Source of the DNA: Bacillota bacterium
Lineage (GTDB): Bacteria > Bacillota > Clostridia > Peptostreptococcales > Anaerovoracaceae
Length of the DNA: 5,853 bases
Assembly: GCA_022706625.1 (NCBI GenBank)
Contig: JAKJCD010000071.1
Span: 3,456-9,308 of the forward strand
Direction: 5' to 3'
Shown here: piece after piece, positions 1 to 5,853 of the stretch
Layout of the letters: the number at the start of each line of letters is the position of its first letter
Numbering within the stretch: position 1 is the first letter of the stretch
The notes under the pieces: model-generated
Databases searched by the model: none
Told to the model about the DNA's origin: nothing
The model's input: only the letters and a program-made list of their open reading frames with translations
Made by a program: the position numbers and the translations under genes

Positions 1-335
1 CCCAGCTCCCTCGCCGCTTGCCCTGCCTGACGCATGATTTCGTCGATCTCCGCCTCGGTGGTCTCTTCCGGGAGCATGCATGCCATCAATAGCCCCAATG
101 GCTCCACTCCGTTTGATGCTATATCGTTGCAGGAGATATGGACTGCCAGCTTGCCGATATCCGAAACCGCTCCGGTTATGGGATCTGTGGAAAGTACGCA
201 CTCGTAATCTCCGAAATCCACAACGGCGCAATCCTCGCCGATACCGGGCCGGGTCATGACTTCCGGCCTTTTTTGGTCTAAATGTCTGAACACTATTTCT
301 TCTAACAGCCTGCTGTCCAGTTTTCCGATTTTCAT
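1..335 (-). CDS. AIR synthase-like protein (PurM/HypE fold), N-terminal part, cut by window edge
   Basis: This open reading frame starts at an ATG at 333-335 and runs off the left edge, giving 111 complete residues. It resembles the N-terminal ATP-binding half of the AIR synthase-related family (PurM, HypE, ThiL, SelD fold). Visible family blocks are GIGEDCA (residues 31-37), STDPITG (49-55) and ISCNDIASNGVEPL (67-80), the glycine/aspartate-rich segments that in this fold help bind nucleotide and metal. The sequence reads more like the uncharacterised HypE-like 'AIR synthase family' proteins of clostridia than true PurM, ThiL or HypE. No substrate can be assigned, and the C-terminal half is not visible. 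The start lies 17 bases after the ligA stop. Purine-rich GGAAAG (340-345) and AAAGGA (349-354, overlapping the ligA stop) are candidate ribosome binding sites. It is probably the third gene of the pcrA-ligA operon. Family assignment is fairly sure; function is unknown. Confidence 0.82.
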   Translation of the reverse strand, partial: MKIGKLDSRLLEEIVFRHLDQKRPEVMTRPGIGEDCAVVDFGDYECVLSTDPITGAVSDIGKLAVHISCNDIASNGVEPLGLLMACMLPEETTEAEIDEIMRQAGQAAREL

Positions 336-352
336 AATGCTTTCCGTATCCT

Positions 353-2335
353 TTACATGATCCCTTCCGGTTTTTCGCCATTTTCCAGCCACTGTACAAA
401 CCGATCCTCGGTAATGACAGGGATGCCGAGTTCTTTAGCTTTTTTATTTTTTGATGAGTTTGATAAGCTGTCATTATTTATCAGGCAGTGGGTCCTTGCC
501 GTGACAGAGTCCGCCACCCTGCCTCCTTTGCTTTCTATAACGGATTTTAGCTCATTTCTATTTTTGTAATGCTCCACGGAGCCGGTTATTACAAAAGTAA
601 GGTTTAAAAAAGGCTGCTCTCCTGATGCCTGCTCCATATCTTTAAAATTGATTTCTTCCAGCAGATCTTCTACCGCCCGTTTGTTCTTTTCATTTCTAAA
701 GAAGTTAACATAAGCCTCCGCCATTACATCACCTATGCCATAAATCCTAGTCAGCTCTTCAAAAGAGGCTGACTGAATCGCATGCCATTGGTTATTGAAG
801 TGTTTGCATATTGCTTTTGCGTTAGCAAGACCGATATTCGGAATGCCCAGACTGTAAAGGAGCCTTACGGGATCTGTGTTTCTTGCTTTGTTCACGGCCT
901 CCTCTAAGTTACGATAAGATTTTTCGCCGAACCCTTCCATTTCAATAATCGCGGTTTTATGCCGCCCGATTTGGAAAATATCTGCCGGCTCTTTGATAAA
1001 CCCTTTATTAATAAACTTCTCTACGGTAGCTTCCGAAAGTCCGTCAATACCCATAGCATCACGGCTTACAAAATGAGTATAAGACTTGATGTGCTTAGCC
1101 GGGCATTCAGCATTGGCGCAAAATAACACCTTCACACCGCTTTCCTGTTTTATATCGGTCTGCTCCCCGCATACGGGACAGTTTTCAGGGGCCCGGACCG
1201 GCCCGCTTCCCGTGATGTTCTCAGCTACCTGGGGGATGATCATATTAGCCTTATACACTCGGATCTCATCACCTATTCCGAGTCTAAGCCCTTCCATAAT
1301 ACTCAAATTATGGACGCTTGCCCGGCTTACTACCGTACCCTCCAGCAAAACGGGTTCAAAGACTGCAATGGGGTTGATAAGCCCGGTTCTTGAAGCGCTC
1401 CACTCTATATCGAGGAGCTTTGTTTCTATGACCTCGTCACGCCATTTAAATGCAATGGCATCCCTTGGAAATTTAGCTGTAGCTCCTAAGCTTTCCCCGT
1501 ATTGCACATCGTCATATGTCAATACCAGCCCGTCTGACGGAAAGCCATAATTTCCCGCCTCTTTGCCAAACAATTCGATGCTGTCGGACAAATTTATGCT
1601 ATCCACTTCCCTGAAAGGCACCACATCGAATCCCTGTTTGGAAAGCCATTCCAGCTGCTCCTTTCTGGATCGCTCAGAATCCAGTCCTTCCGCTTTTATC
1701 AGCCCGAATGCAAAGAAGTGAACATTCCTTTCCGCAGTGATCCTGTTGTTAAGCTGCCTGACGGATCCGCTGCAAAGATTTCGGGGGTTTTTGTATTTTA
1801 CTTCAATTTCCGTAAGCTTGTCGTTCAGCTCTTTGAAGTCCTCATATCCTATCACCGCCTCGCCTCGAAGGACAAGCTCTCCGCTAAAAGGTATCTTAAG
1901 CGGGATATTAACAAACACCCTAGCATTGTTTGTAACCACTTCTCCGACCTCTCCGCTGCCCCGGGTGACCGCCTTGATGAGACCGCCGCCGTTATAAGTC
2001 AGAACTATGGTCAAACCGTCAAGCTTCCATGAAAGCAAGCCCTTCTGCCCGTCCAGCCATTCAGCAAGAGCGGCGGGATCCTTCGTTTTGTCCAAAGAGA
2101 GCATGGGCTTCTCATGTCTCTCTTTCGGGAGGCTGTCTGACAACTCATATCCGACACGGATCGTGGGGCTTGAAGAGAGCACGATACCTGTCTTTTTTTC
2201 AAGCTCCGACAATTCATCGTATAACCTGTCATATTCGAGATTAGACATTATCTCTTTATCATCGAGATAATAAGCTTTCGCTGCCCTGTTCAGGGTCGAG
2301 ACCATTTTTTTCATGCTCTTTAGTCTATCGTCCAT
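353..2335 (-). CDS. ligA: NAD+-dependent DNA ligase LigA (divergent clostridial type)
   Basis: The product (660 residues) should seal nicks in duplex DNA using NAD+, acting in Okazaki fragment joining and repair. Domains in order: Ia NMN-binding region (about 1-60, with AYY at 21-23 and EYD at 34-36); adenylation domain with KLDG (104-107, K104 the adenylated lysine), TRG (124-126), RGE (157-159), NPRN (183-186) and AFK (295-297); OB fold with SRTG (315-318); zinc finger with C386, C389, C406 and C411; helix-hairpin-helix region (about 420-550); and a BRCT domain (about 575-655). Length is normal for LigA (E. coli about 671). It is unusual in the active site: N32, S102 and T273 stand where E. 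coli has D32, E113 and K290. The reading frame extends 12 codons further to 2371, but the ATG at 2335 is preferred because AGGAG (2346-2350) lies 10 bases upstream and the protein then begins where the family does. It overlaps the end of pcrA by 11 bases. Confidence 0.95.
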   Translation of the reverse strand: MDDRLKSMKKMVSTLNRAAKAYYLDDKEIMSNLEYDRLYDELSELEKKTGIVLSSSPTIRVGYELSDSLPKERHEKPMLSLDKTKDPAALAEWLDGQKGLLSWKLDGLTIVLTYNGGGLIKAVTRGSGEVGEVVTNNARVFVNIPLKIPFSGELVLRGEAVIGYEDFKELNDKLTEIEVKYKNPRNLCSGSVRQLNNRITAERNVHFFAFGLIKAEGLDSERSRKEQLEWLSKQGFDVVPFREVDSINLSDSIELFGKEAGNYGFPSDGLVLTYDDVQYGESLGATAKFPRDAIAFKWRDEVIETKLLDIEWSASRTGLINPIAVFEPVLLEGTVVSRASVHNLSIMEGLRLGIGDEIRVYKANMIIPQVAENITGSGPVRAPENCPVCGEQTDIKQESGVKVLFCANAECPAKHIKSYTHFVSRDAMGIDGLSEATVEKFINKGFIKEPADIFQIGRHKTAIIEMEGFGEKSYRNLEEAVNKARNTDPVRLLYSLGIPNIGLANAKAICKHFNNQWHAIQSASFEELTRIYGIGDVMAEAYVNFFRNEKNKRAVEDLLEEINFKDMEQASGEQPFLNLTFVITGSVEHYKNRNELKSVIESKGGRVADSVTARTHCLINNDSLSNSSKNKKAKELGIPVITEDRFVQWLENGEKPEGIM

Positions 2336-4580
2336 TATTCTCCGTCTCCTGTAGTTTCCTGAGAGGAGCAATATCTATTGCCAGTTTTTTTGTACCGACA
2401 CTGTCAAATATTACGGTAGCTGTGTTCTTTTCCACTGTTATCACATTGCCGGCTCCAAACTTACTATGCTCTACCCTGTCACCGGGTGCAAGATCCTCTG
2501 AAGACAGGCCGGAATTTGCGGCACTTTCCCGTCTCGTTGGCCGCATCTGCTCGAAAGGCCGGTATATGGTATTTTCATCCTCATAAGATCCCGTTTTTAT
2601 ATGGCTGTATCGGTCAAACCCGCGGCCCATGAAAACTGCATCTCCTTCCAGCAGTTTACCGTCGATCTCCCTCAGGAACATAGATTCTCTGGTGTAGTCG
2701 GTTTTGCCGTAAATCGTTCGAACTGCCGCGCCGGTGAGAAAAAGCCTCTCTTTAGCTCTGGTCATCCCAACATAGCAGAGTCGTCTTTCCTCTTCAATGC
2801 CATCGCTGCGTTCAAAGGATCTCCATCCCGGGAACAGGCCATCCTCCATTCCGGCTATAAATACAACCGGAAATTCCAATCCTTTGGCACTGTGCAAGGT
2901 CATCATCACAACGGCATTCTCCTCAGGATCCAGGTTGTCGATTTCAGCCATCAGGGCGATGGATTCCATGAATTCACTCAGGCTTCCGAATTCTCCCGCA
3001 TCCTCTTTTTCTTTTTCATAATCGTAAATGACAGATTTGAATTCAAGTAAATTTTCTATCCGGCTTTCCGCCTCGACCGTATTCTGCTCCTCCAAAGATT
3101 TAAGATACCCTGTTCGCACAAGAAGTCCGTCGTAAATATCCGATATCCTCAGATTATCTTTCTCTTCCGAAAGCTTGCTGATGATTTCCGCCATTTCAAA
3201 AAGGCTCTCACCGGCTTTGCCGGACACTCCTTCTAAAATATCCGTATTTCTGATAAGTTCGAAAAGAGGTTCCTTTCTGAAGTTCGCAAGTACCTTGAGT
3301 TTTTCCAGCGTTTTTTCCCCGATTCCGCGCTTGGGTTCGTTTATTATCCGCTCAAGAGATAAATCATCGGCGGAATTTTGGACTAAACGCATATAAGCCA
3401 CCATATCTTTTACCTCTTTGCGGTCATAATACCGGTATCCCCCAAGAACACGATAGGGGATGCCTCTGAATCTGAAAGCTTCTTCGAACTGTCTGGATTG
3501 CACATTGGTCCGATAGAGCACGGCAAAATCCGAATACTGACGGCTGCCGTTACAGAGTCTGTCCACTTGCGCGGCGATATAACGGGCTTCATCTTTATCA
3601 TCCTCTGCTCTAAAATAGCGGACCTTTTCTCCCTCCGCTTTATCCGTCCACAGTTTCTTCGGTTTTCTGCCGAAATTGTTTTTTATCACAGCATGCGCCG
3701 CAGCAAGTATGTTCCCATCAGACCTGTAATTTCTCTCCAGCTTTATGACCTTCGTACCCTTAAAATCCTTTTCAAAGTCTAGGATATTATTTATATCCGC
3801 CCCCCGCCATTGATATATGCACTGGTCATCATCGCCGACGACGCAGATATTGTTGTGGCCCTCCGCCAGCATGCGGAGGAAACGATACTGCATATAGTTT
3901 GTATCCTGGTATTCATCTGCCATTATGTATCTGAACCTTTGTCTGAAGCGTTGCAGCACATCTTTTTCCTGCTGAAACAGCCTGACGGTCTGAAGCAGGA
4001 GGTCATCAAAATCCATAGCCTTATTCGCTTTTAGAACTTTTTCGTAAGCGGAATAAATATCGGCTGCCATCTTGTCCCTGGGGCCGGCATTGCTCTCTTC
4101 CGCAAATTCGGCAGGGCTTTTGCCCTTTTCCTTACAGTCGCTGATAATAGAAAGAAAATACGCAGGCTGATACTTTTTATCATTGATGCCCTTCTCTTTC
4201 ATGCAGTTTTTTATTACTGTTTTCTGGTCAGCGGGATCATAGACAACGAAATCCCTGCCGTATCCCAGACGGTCTGCGTACATTCGAAGGATCCTCAGGC
4301 AGGCGGAATGGAAAGTCAAAATCCACATCCCTTGAGTATCCCCTATCAGAGCTTCAACTCTTTCCCTCATTTCTCCCGCAGCCTTATTGGTAAAAGTGAC
4401 CGCAAGGATCTCATGCGGAGACACGCCCTGCTGCCGGATCAAATAAGCGATGCGGTGGGTCATGGTGCTGGTCTTGCCGCTTCCGGCGCCGGCCAGAATT
4501 AGCAGCGGGCCGTCTTTGTGGACCACTGCTTTCCTTTGTTCAGGGTTTAATTGCTTTAAACAGTCCGAATCGTCGTTCAT
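2325..4580 (-). CDS. pcrA: ATP-dependent 3'-5' DNA helicase PcrA (UvrD/Rep family)
   Basis: This complete 751-residue protein is a superfamily 1A helicase that unwinds DNA in nucleotide excision repair, clears recombinase filaments and supports replication of rolling-circle plasmids. Motifs seen in order: Q motif around LNPEQ (11-15), Walker A AGAGSGKT (30-37), motif Ia TFTNKAAGEM (62-71), motif II DEYQDTN (222-228), motif III GDDDQCIYQWRGAD (249-262), motif IV LERNYRS (281-287), motif V TLHSAKGLEF (561-570), and motif VI EEERRLCYVGMTRAKERL (596-613). A C-terminal SH3/Tudor-like module (about 697-743, starting LAPGDRVEHSKFGAG) is the part that in Bacillus PcrA contacts RNA polymerase. Length is typical for the family. 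The ATG at 4580 is supported by GGGAG (4588-4592) seven bases upstream. All helicase motifs appear intact. The call of pcrA over uvrD rests on Firmicute context and the pairing with ligA. Confidence 0.96.
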   Translation of the reverse strand: MNDDSDCLKQLNPEQRKAVVHKDGPLLILAGAGSGKTSTMTHRIAYLIRQQGVSPHEILAVTFTNKAAGEMRERVEALIGDTQGMWILTFHSACLRILRMYADRLGYGRDFVVYDPADQKTVIKNCMKEKGINDKKYQPAYFLSIISDCKEKGKSPAEFAEESNAGPRDKMAADIYSAYEKVLKANKAMDFDDLLLQTVRLFQQEKDVLQRFRQRFRYIMADEYQDTNYMQYRFLRMLAEGHNNICVVGDDDQCIYQWRGADINNILDFEKDFKGTKVIKLERNYRSDGNILAAAHAVIKNNFGRKPKKLWTDKAEGEKVRYFRAEDDKDEARYIAAQVDRLCNGSRQYSDFAVLYRTNVQSRQFEEAFRFRGIPYRVLGGYRYYDRKEVKDMVAYMRLVQNSADDLSLERIINEPKRGIGEKTLEKLKVLANFRKEPLFELIRNTDILEGVSGKAGESLFEMAEIISKLSEEKDNLRISDIYDGLLVRTGYLKSLEEQNTVEAESRIENLLEFKSVIYDYEKEKEDAGEFGSLSEFMESIALMAEIDNLDPEENAVVMMTLHSAKGLEFPVVFIAGMEDGLFPGWRSFERSDGIEEERRLCYVGMTRAKERLFLTGAAVRTIYGKTDYTRESMFLREIDGKLLEGDAVFMGRGFDRYSHIKTGSYEDENTIYRPFEQMRPTRRESAANSGLSSEDLAPGDRVEHSKFGAGNVITVEKNTATVIFDSVGTKKLAIDIAPLRKLQETENNGR
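2346..2350 (-). promoter_or_regulatory. Ribosome binding site for ligA, inside the end of pcrA
   Basis: On the minus strand AGGAG lies 10 bases before the ATG at 2335, and a second GGAG (2340-2343) lies closer. The site is within the last codons of pcrA, whose stop codon (2325-2327) falls after the ligA start. This layout favours translational coupling of the two genes and rules against the upstream ATG at 2371 as the main start. Confidence 0.7.
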
Positions 4581-4635
4581 ATATGCTCTCCCGTTTTTTT
4601 ACAATGGACTTTTGTTTTTCTTTACCCAATAGTTT

Positions 4636-4662
4636 ATCATACCGGTCTGTTTTTGAAAACAA
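4636..4662 (-). promoter_or_regulatory. Probable sigma-A-type promoter for the pcrA-ligA operon
   Basis: On the minus strand a -10-like TATGAT (4636-4641, one mismatch from TATAAT) is preceded by TTGTTT (4657-4662) with a 15-base spacer. The spacer is shorter than the ideal 17, and shifting the -35 by one or two bases gives weaker matches. The element lies just downstream of the rubrerythrin terminator and 56 bases before the pcrA start, where a promoter is expected. The call is an inference from position and a good -10. Confidence 0.42.
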
Positions 4663-4669
4663 GGCGCAT

Positions 4670-4724
4670 AAAAAAAGCGGTTTCGTAAATACCCTTCGCC
4701 GAAGGCTTTTCTGAAACCGCTTTT
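4670..4724 (-). terminator. Rho-independent terminator of the rubrerythrin gene
   Basis: A 12-base perfect stem pairs 4673-4684 (AAAAGCGGTTTC) with 4713-4724 (GAAACCGCTTTT). The 28-base loop contains a second small inverted repeat (CCTTCG at 4693-4698 with CGAAGG at 4700-4705), so the structure is probably a stem with a nested hairpin. On the minus strand the stem is followed by seven T residues (4670-4676), the usual termination signal. It begins 15 bases after the rubrerythrin stop codon. On the plus strand the T tract is shorter (TTTTGTTATT), so it could also work weakly in that direction, although no plus-strand gene is seen here. Confidence 0.9.
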
Positions 4725-4739
4725 GTTATTTGGGAATCC

Positions 4740-5279
4740 TTATCTGAAGTTTTCAGGTTTCACTTGGAAATAAGCTTTTGAATGTTTACATACCGGGCAT
4801 ATCTCCAGAGCTTTTTTTCCAACATAGCTATGACCGCAATTTGCGCATTGCCATACCACGTTCTCATCTTTTTCAAAAACTTTACCGTTCTTGATATTTT
4901 CCGCCAGAGCTCTGTATCTTTCCTCGTGTTCCTTTTCAATCTTTGCGACACCTTCCATTTGGAAAGCTATGTCGGCAAAACCTTCTTCTCTGGCAATTTG
5001 AGCCATTTCTTTATACATCGTTGTCCACTCGTAGTTTTCACCTTCGGCTGCATCCAGCAAGTTTTCCTCGGTGGTCCCGATTCCGTGGGCTAACTTGAAC
5101 CAGAGCTCTGCATGTTCTTTTTCATTCCCCGCCGTCTCAAGAAAAATAGCTGCGATCTGTTCGTAACCGTCTTTCTTTGCTTTGGAGGCATAATAAGTAT
5201 ACTTGTTTCGCGCCTGAGACTCGCCTGCAAAAGCGAGAAGCAGATTTTCCAACGTTTTTGTGCCTTTTAGATCTTTCAT
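4740..5279 (-). CDS. rbr: Rubrerythrin (diiron peroxidase with C-terminal rubredoxin-like domain)
   Basis: The 179-residue product is a classical rubrerythrin, a cytoplasmic enzyme that reduces hydrogen peroxide to water using electrons from rubredoxin or related donors and protects anaerobes from oxygen stress. The N-terminal four-helix ferritin-like domain (about 1-130) carries the expected diiron ligands: E20, E53 with H56 in an ExxH motif, E81 and E84 in GENYEW, and E115 with H118 in the second ExxH. The C-terminal rubredoxin-like iron site has C145 and C148 (CANC) with C161 and C164 (CPVC). Length is slightly below the about 190 residues of the Desulfovibrio protein. The ATG at 5279 has a strong AGGAGGA (5289-5295) nine bases upstream. 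It appears to be a single-gene unit, with its own terminator downstream and a 109-base gap with palindromes upstream. Clostridial rubrerythrins are often under PerR control, which would suit this context but is not shown here. Confidence 0.96.
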   Translation of the reverse strand: MKDLKGTKTLENLLLAFAGESQARNKYTYYASKAKKDGYEQIAAIFLETAGNEKEHAELWFKLAHGIGTTEENLLDAAEGENYEWTTMYKEMAQIAREEGFADIAFQMEGVAKIEKEHEERYRALAENIKNGKVFEKDENVVWQCANCGHSYVGKKALEICPVCKHSKAYFQVKPENFR

Positions 5280-5288
5280 GCTTTCATT

Positions 5289-5295
5289 TCCTCCT
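5289..5295 (-). promoter_or_regulatory. Strong ribosome binding site for rubrerythrin
   Basis: AGGAGGA on the minus strand is a near-perfect match to the anti-Shine-Dalgarno sequence and lies nine bases before the ATG at 5279. It suggests efficient translation, as expected for an abundant stress enzyme. Confidence 0.8.
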
Positions 5296-5336
5296 GTTTG
5301 AAATCAATAACCTGATGGTATATGGATTCATTATTG

Positions 5337-5368
5337 CTTATATATACCCAAATCCTTTAAGGCTTAAA
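5337..5368 (-). promoter_or_regulatory. Weak promoter-like sequence upstream of rubrerythrin
   Basis: On the minus strand TATATATAAG (5337-5346) offers a -10 hexamer, either TATATA (5341-5346) or TATAAG (5337-5342). With 16 bases of spacing TATATA pairs with TTTAAG (5363-5368), which matches a -35 box at only three positions. The -35 candidate lies inside the palindrome at 5356-5368, so a regulator could act here. A promoter is expected in this gap because rubrerythrin has its own terminator, but its exact site is uncertain. Confidence 0.3.
5356..5368. repeat. 13-base palindrome TTTAAG-G-CTTAAA upstream of rubrerythrin
   Basis: TTTAAG (5356-5361) and CTTAAA (5363-5368) are perfect inverted repeats around one central base. 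The element covers the possible -35 region of the rubrerythrin gene, so it may be an operator. No known regulator motif was matched. Confidence 0.4.
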
Positions 5369-5372
5369 CCCT

Positions 5373-5386
5373 TAATGATATCATTA
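5373..5386. repeat. 14-base perfect palindrome TAATGATATCATTA, possible Fur/PerR-family operator
   Basis: The sequence equals its own reverse complement over 14 bases. It lies two bases after the psuG stop and about 27 bases upstream of the -10-like sequence of the rubrerythrin gene. Its half-sites AATGAT/ATCATT resemble those of the E. coli-type Fur box but lack that box's central base, and it is not a standard PerR box. There is no T tract after it, so it is not a terminator. An operator role is an inference from symmetry and location. Confidence 0.4.
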
Positions 5387-5388
5387 CA

Positions 5389-5853
5389 TCATTTTTCTCC
5401 GGCAAGAGCAAGAGCGATCTCCCCTCCTATTGCGGCATTGTTTAACACCAAACGGATATTCGTTTCAAGGCTGCGACCTTCAGTTAATTCTTTGATCCTA
5501 TCAAGAAGGAACGGTGTGATCCGTTTTCCCGTGATACCTTTTTCCCTGCATTCTTCCAATGCTTCGCAAATGCTCATATCCATGGTTTCGAAATCTATTT
5601 CGTATTCCGCCGGAATCGGGCAGGCAACCAGCATCCCGCCTTTGAGGCCCATATCCTTCTTTGCCCGTATCAGTTTTGCTATTTCAGAAGGAGTGTCGAT
5701 CCGGCACTCTGCCGGGAATCCGCTTCGTCTGCTGAAAAATGCAGGGAACTCGTCACTGCCGCATGTTATAACCGGGACTCCTGCCGTCTCCAGATACTCC
5801 AGCGTACAACCTATATCCAGCACCGATTTTACACCCGCACATACTACTACTAC
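5389..5853 (-). CDS. psuG: Pseudouridine-5'-phosphate glycosidase, C-terminal half, cut by window edge
   Basis: The frame enters at the right edge and ends with a TGA at 5389-5391, giving 154 visible residues; the family is about 300-310 long. The enzyme cleaves pseudouridine 5'-phosphate to uracil and ribose 5-phosphate, after the kinase step of pseudouridine breakdown. Compared from memory with E. coli PsuG (YeiN), the CAGVKS block (residues 5-10) holds the lysine equivalent to K166 that forms the imine with ribose (codon at 5827-5829), and SLETNI (128-133) holds the asparagine equivalent to N289. Other matching blocks are DIGCTLEYLET, FPAFFSR, NPIP-like ACPIP, TPFLL and LVLNNA. A GTG codon at 5821-5823 (residue 11) is an internal valine and not the start, because homology continues upstream to the edge. 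No terminator is visible after the stop, and no pseudouridine kinase gene is visible within the window. Confidence 0.93.
   Translation of the reverse strand, partial: VVVVCAGVKSVLDIGCTLEYLETAGVPVITCGSDEFPAFFSRRSGFPAECRIDTPSEIAKLIRAKKDMGLKGGMLVACPIPAEYEIDFETMDMSICEALEECREKGITGKRITPFLLDRIKELTEGRSLETNIRLVLNNAAIGGEIALALAGEK

Noticed and set aside
1086..1550. 154-codon plus-strand open reading frame
   Set aside because: It is fully antisense to ligA, shows no recognisable motifs, and its length is explained by the codon pattern of the real gene.
1718..2032. 104-codon plus-strand open reading frame
   Set aside because: It is antisense to the ligA adenylation domain and overlaps other spurious plus-strand frames; there is no sign it is a gene.
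2336..2371. Upstream extension of LigA by 12 codons beginning MLLSGNYRRRRI
   Set aside because: The extension lies within pcrA in another frame, is not family-like, and the ATG at 2335 has a well-placed AGGAG.
2601..3050. 149-codon plus-strand open reading frame
   Set aside because: It is antisense to conserved helicase domains of pcrA and has no family features of its own.
4782..5093. 103-codon plus-strand open reading frame with hydrophobic stretches
   Set aside because: It is antisense to rubrerythrin; the Phe/Leu-rich look comes from the complement of Lys/Glu-rich codons.
5389..5823. A separate short gene starting at GTG 5823
   Set aside because: PsuG homology continues in frame upstream through the catalytic lysine to the window edge, so this GTG is an internal valine codon.
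5842..5853. Four TAC repeats at the right edge, a possible simple-sequence repeat
   Set aside because: They encode four valines of the conserved beta strand before the PsuG catalytic lysine. A trinucleotide repeat would not shift the frame, so phase variation is not suggested.

Overview
The window looks like a chromosomal housekeeping region from an anaerobic low-to-moderate GC Firmicute, most likely a member of Clostridia. The evidence is the pcrA-ligA gene pair, a rubrerythrin, strong AGGAG-type ribosome binding sites, and protein sequences that resemble clostridial homologues. This is recognition from memory, not a search. All five genes lie on the minus strand, so transcription runs from right to left.

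From right to left: (1) the C-terminal half of a pseudouridine-5'-phosphate glycosidase (psuG), cut by the right edge; (2) a 109-base gap holding several short inverted repeats and a weak promoter-like sequence; (3) a complete rubrerythrin, followed by a strong intrinsic terminator; (4) a 159-base gap holding that terminator and a probable promoter; (5) a complete PcrA/UvrD-type helicase; (6) a complete NAD+-dependent DNA ligase that overlaps the helicase gene by 11 bases; (7) the N-terminal 111 residues of an AIR-synthase-like (PurM/HypE fold) protein, cut by the left edge.

The last three genes probably form one operon. pcrA and ligA overlap, and only 17 bases separate ligA from the AIR-synthase-like gene. 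PcrA and LigA serve DNA repair and replication, while rubrerythrin is an oxidative-stress enzyme in its own transcription unit. PsuG belongs to pseudouridine breakdown.

I see no mobile element, CRISPR array, tRNA or rRNA, and no convincing undescribed system. The points most worth a second look are the ligase, which lacks several residues regarded as important in E. coli LigA while keeping its catalytic lysine, and the palindromes upstream of the rubrerythrin gene.
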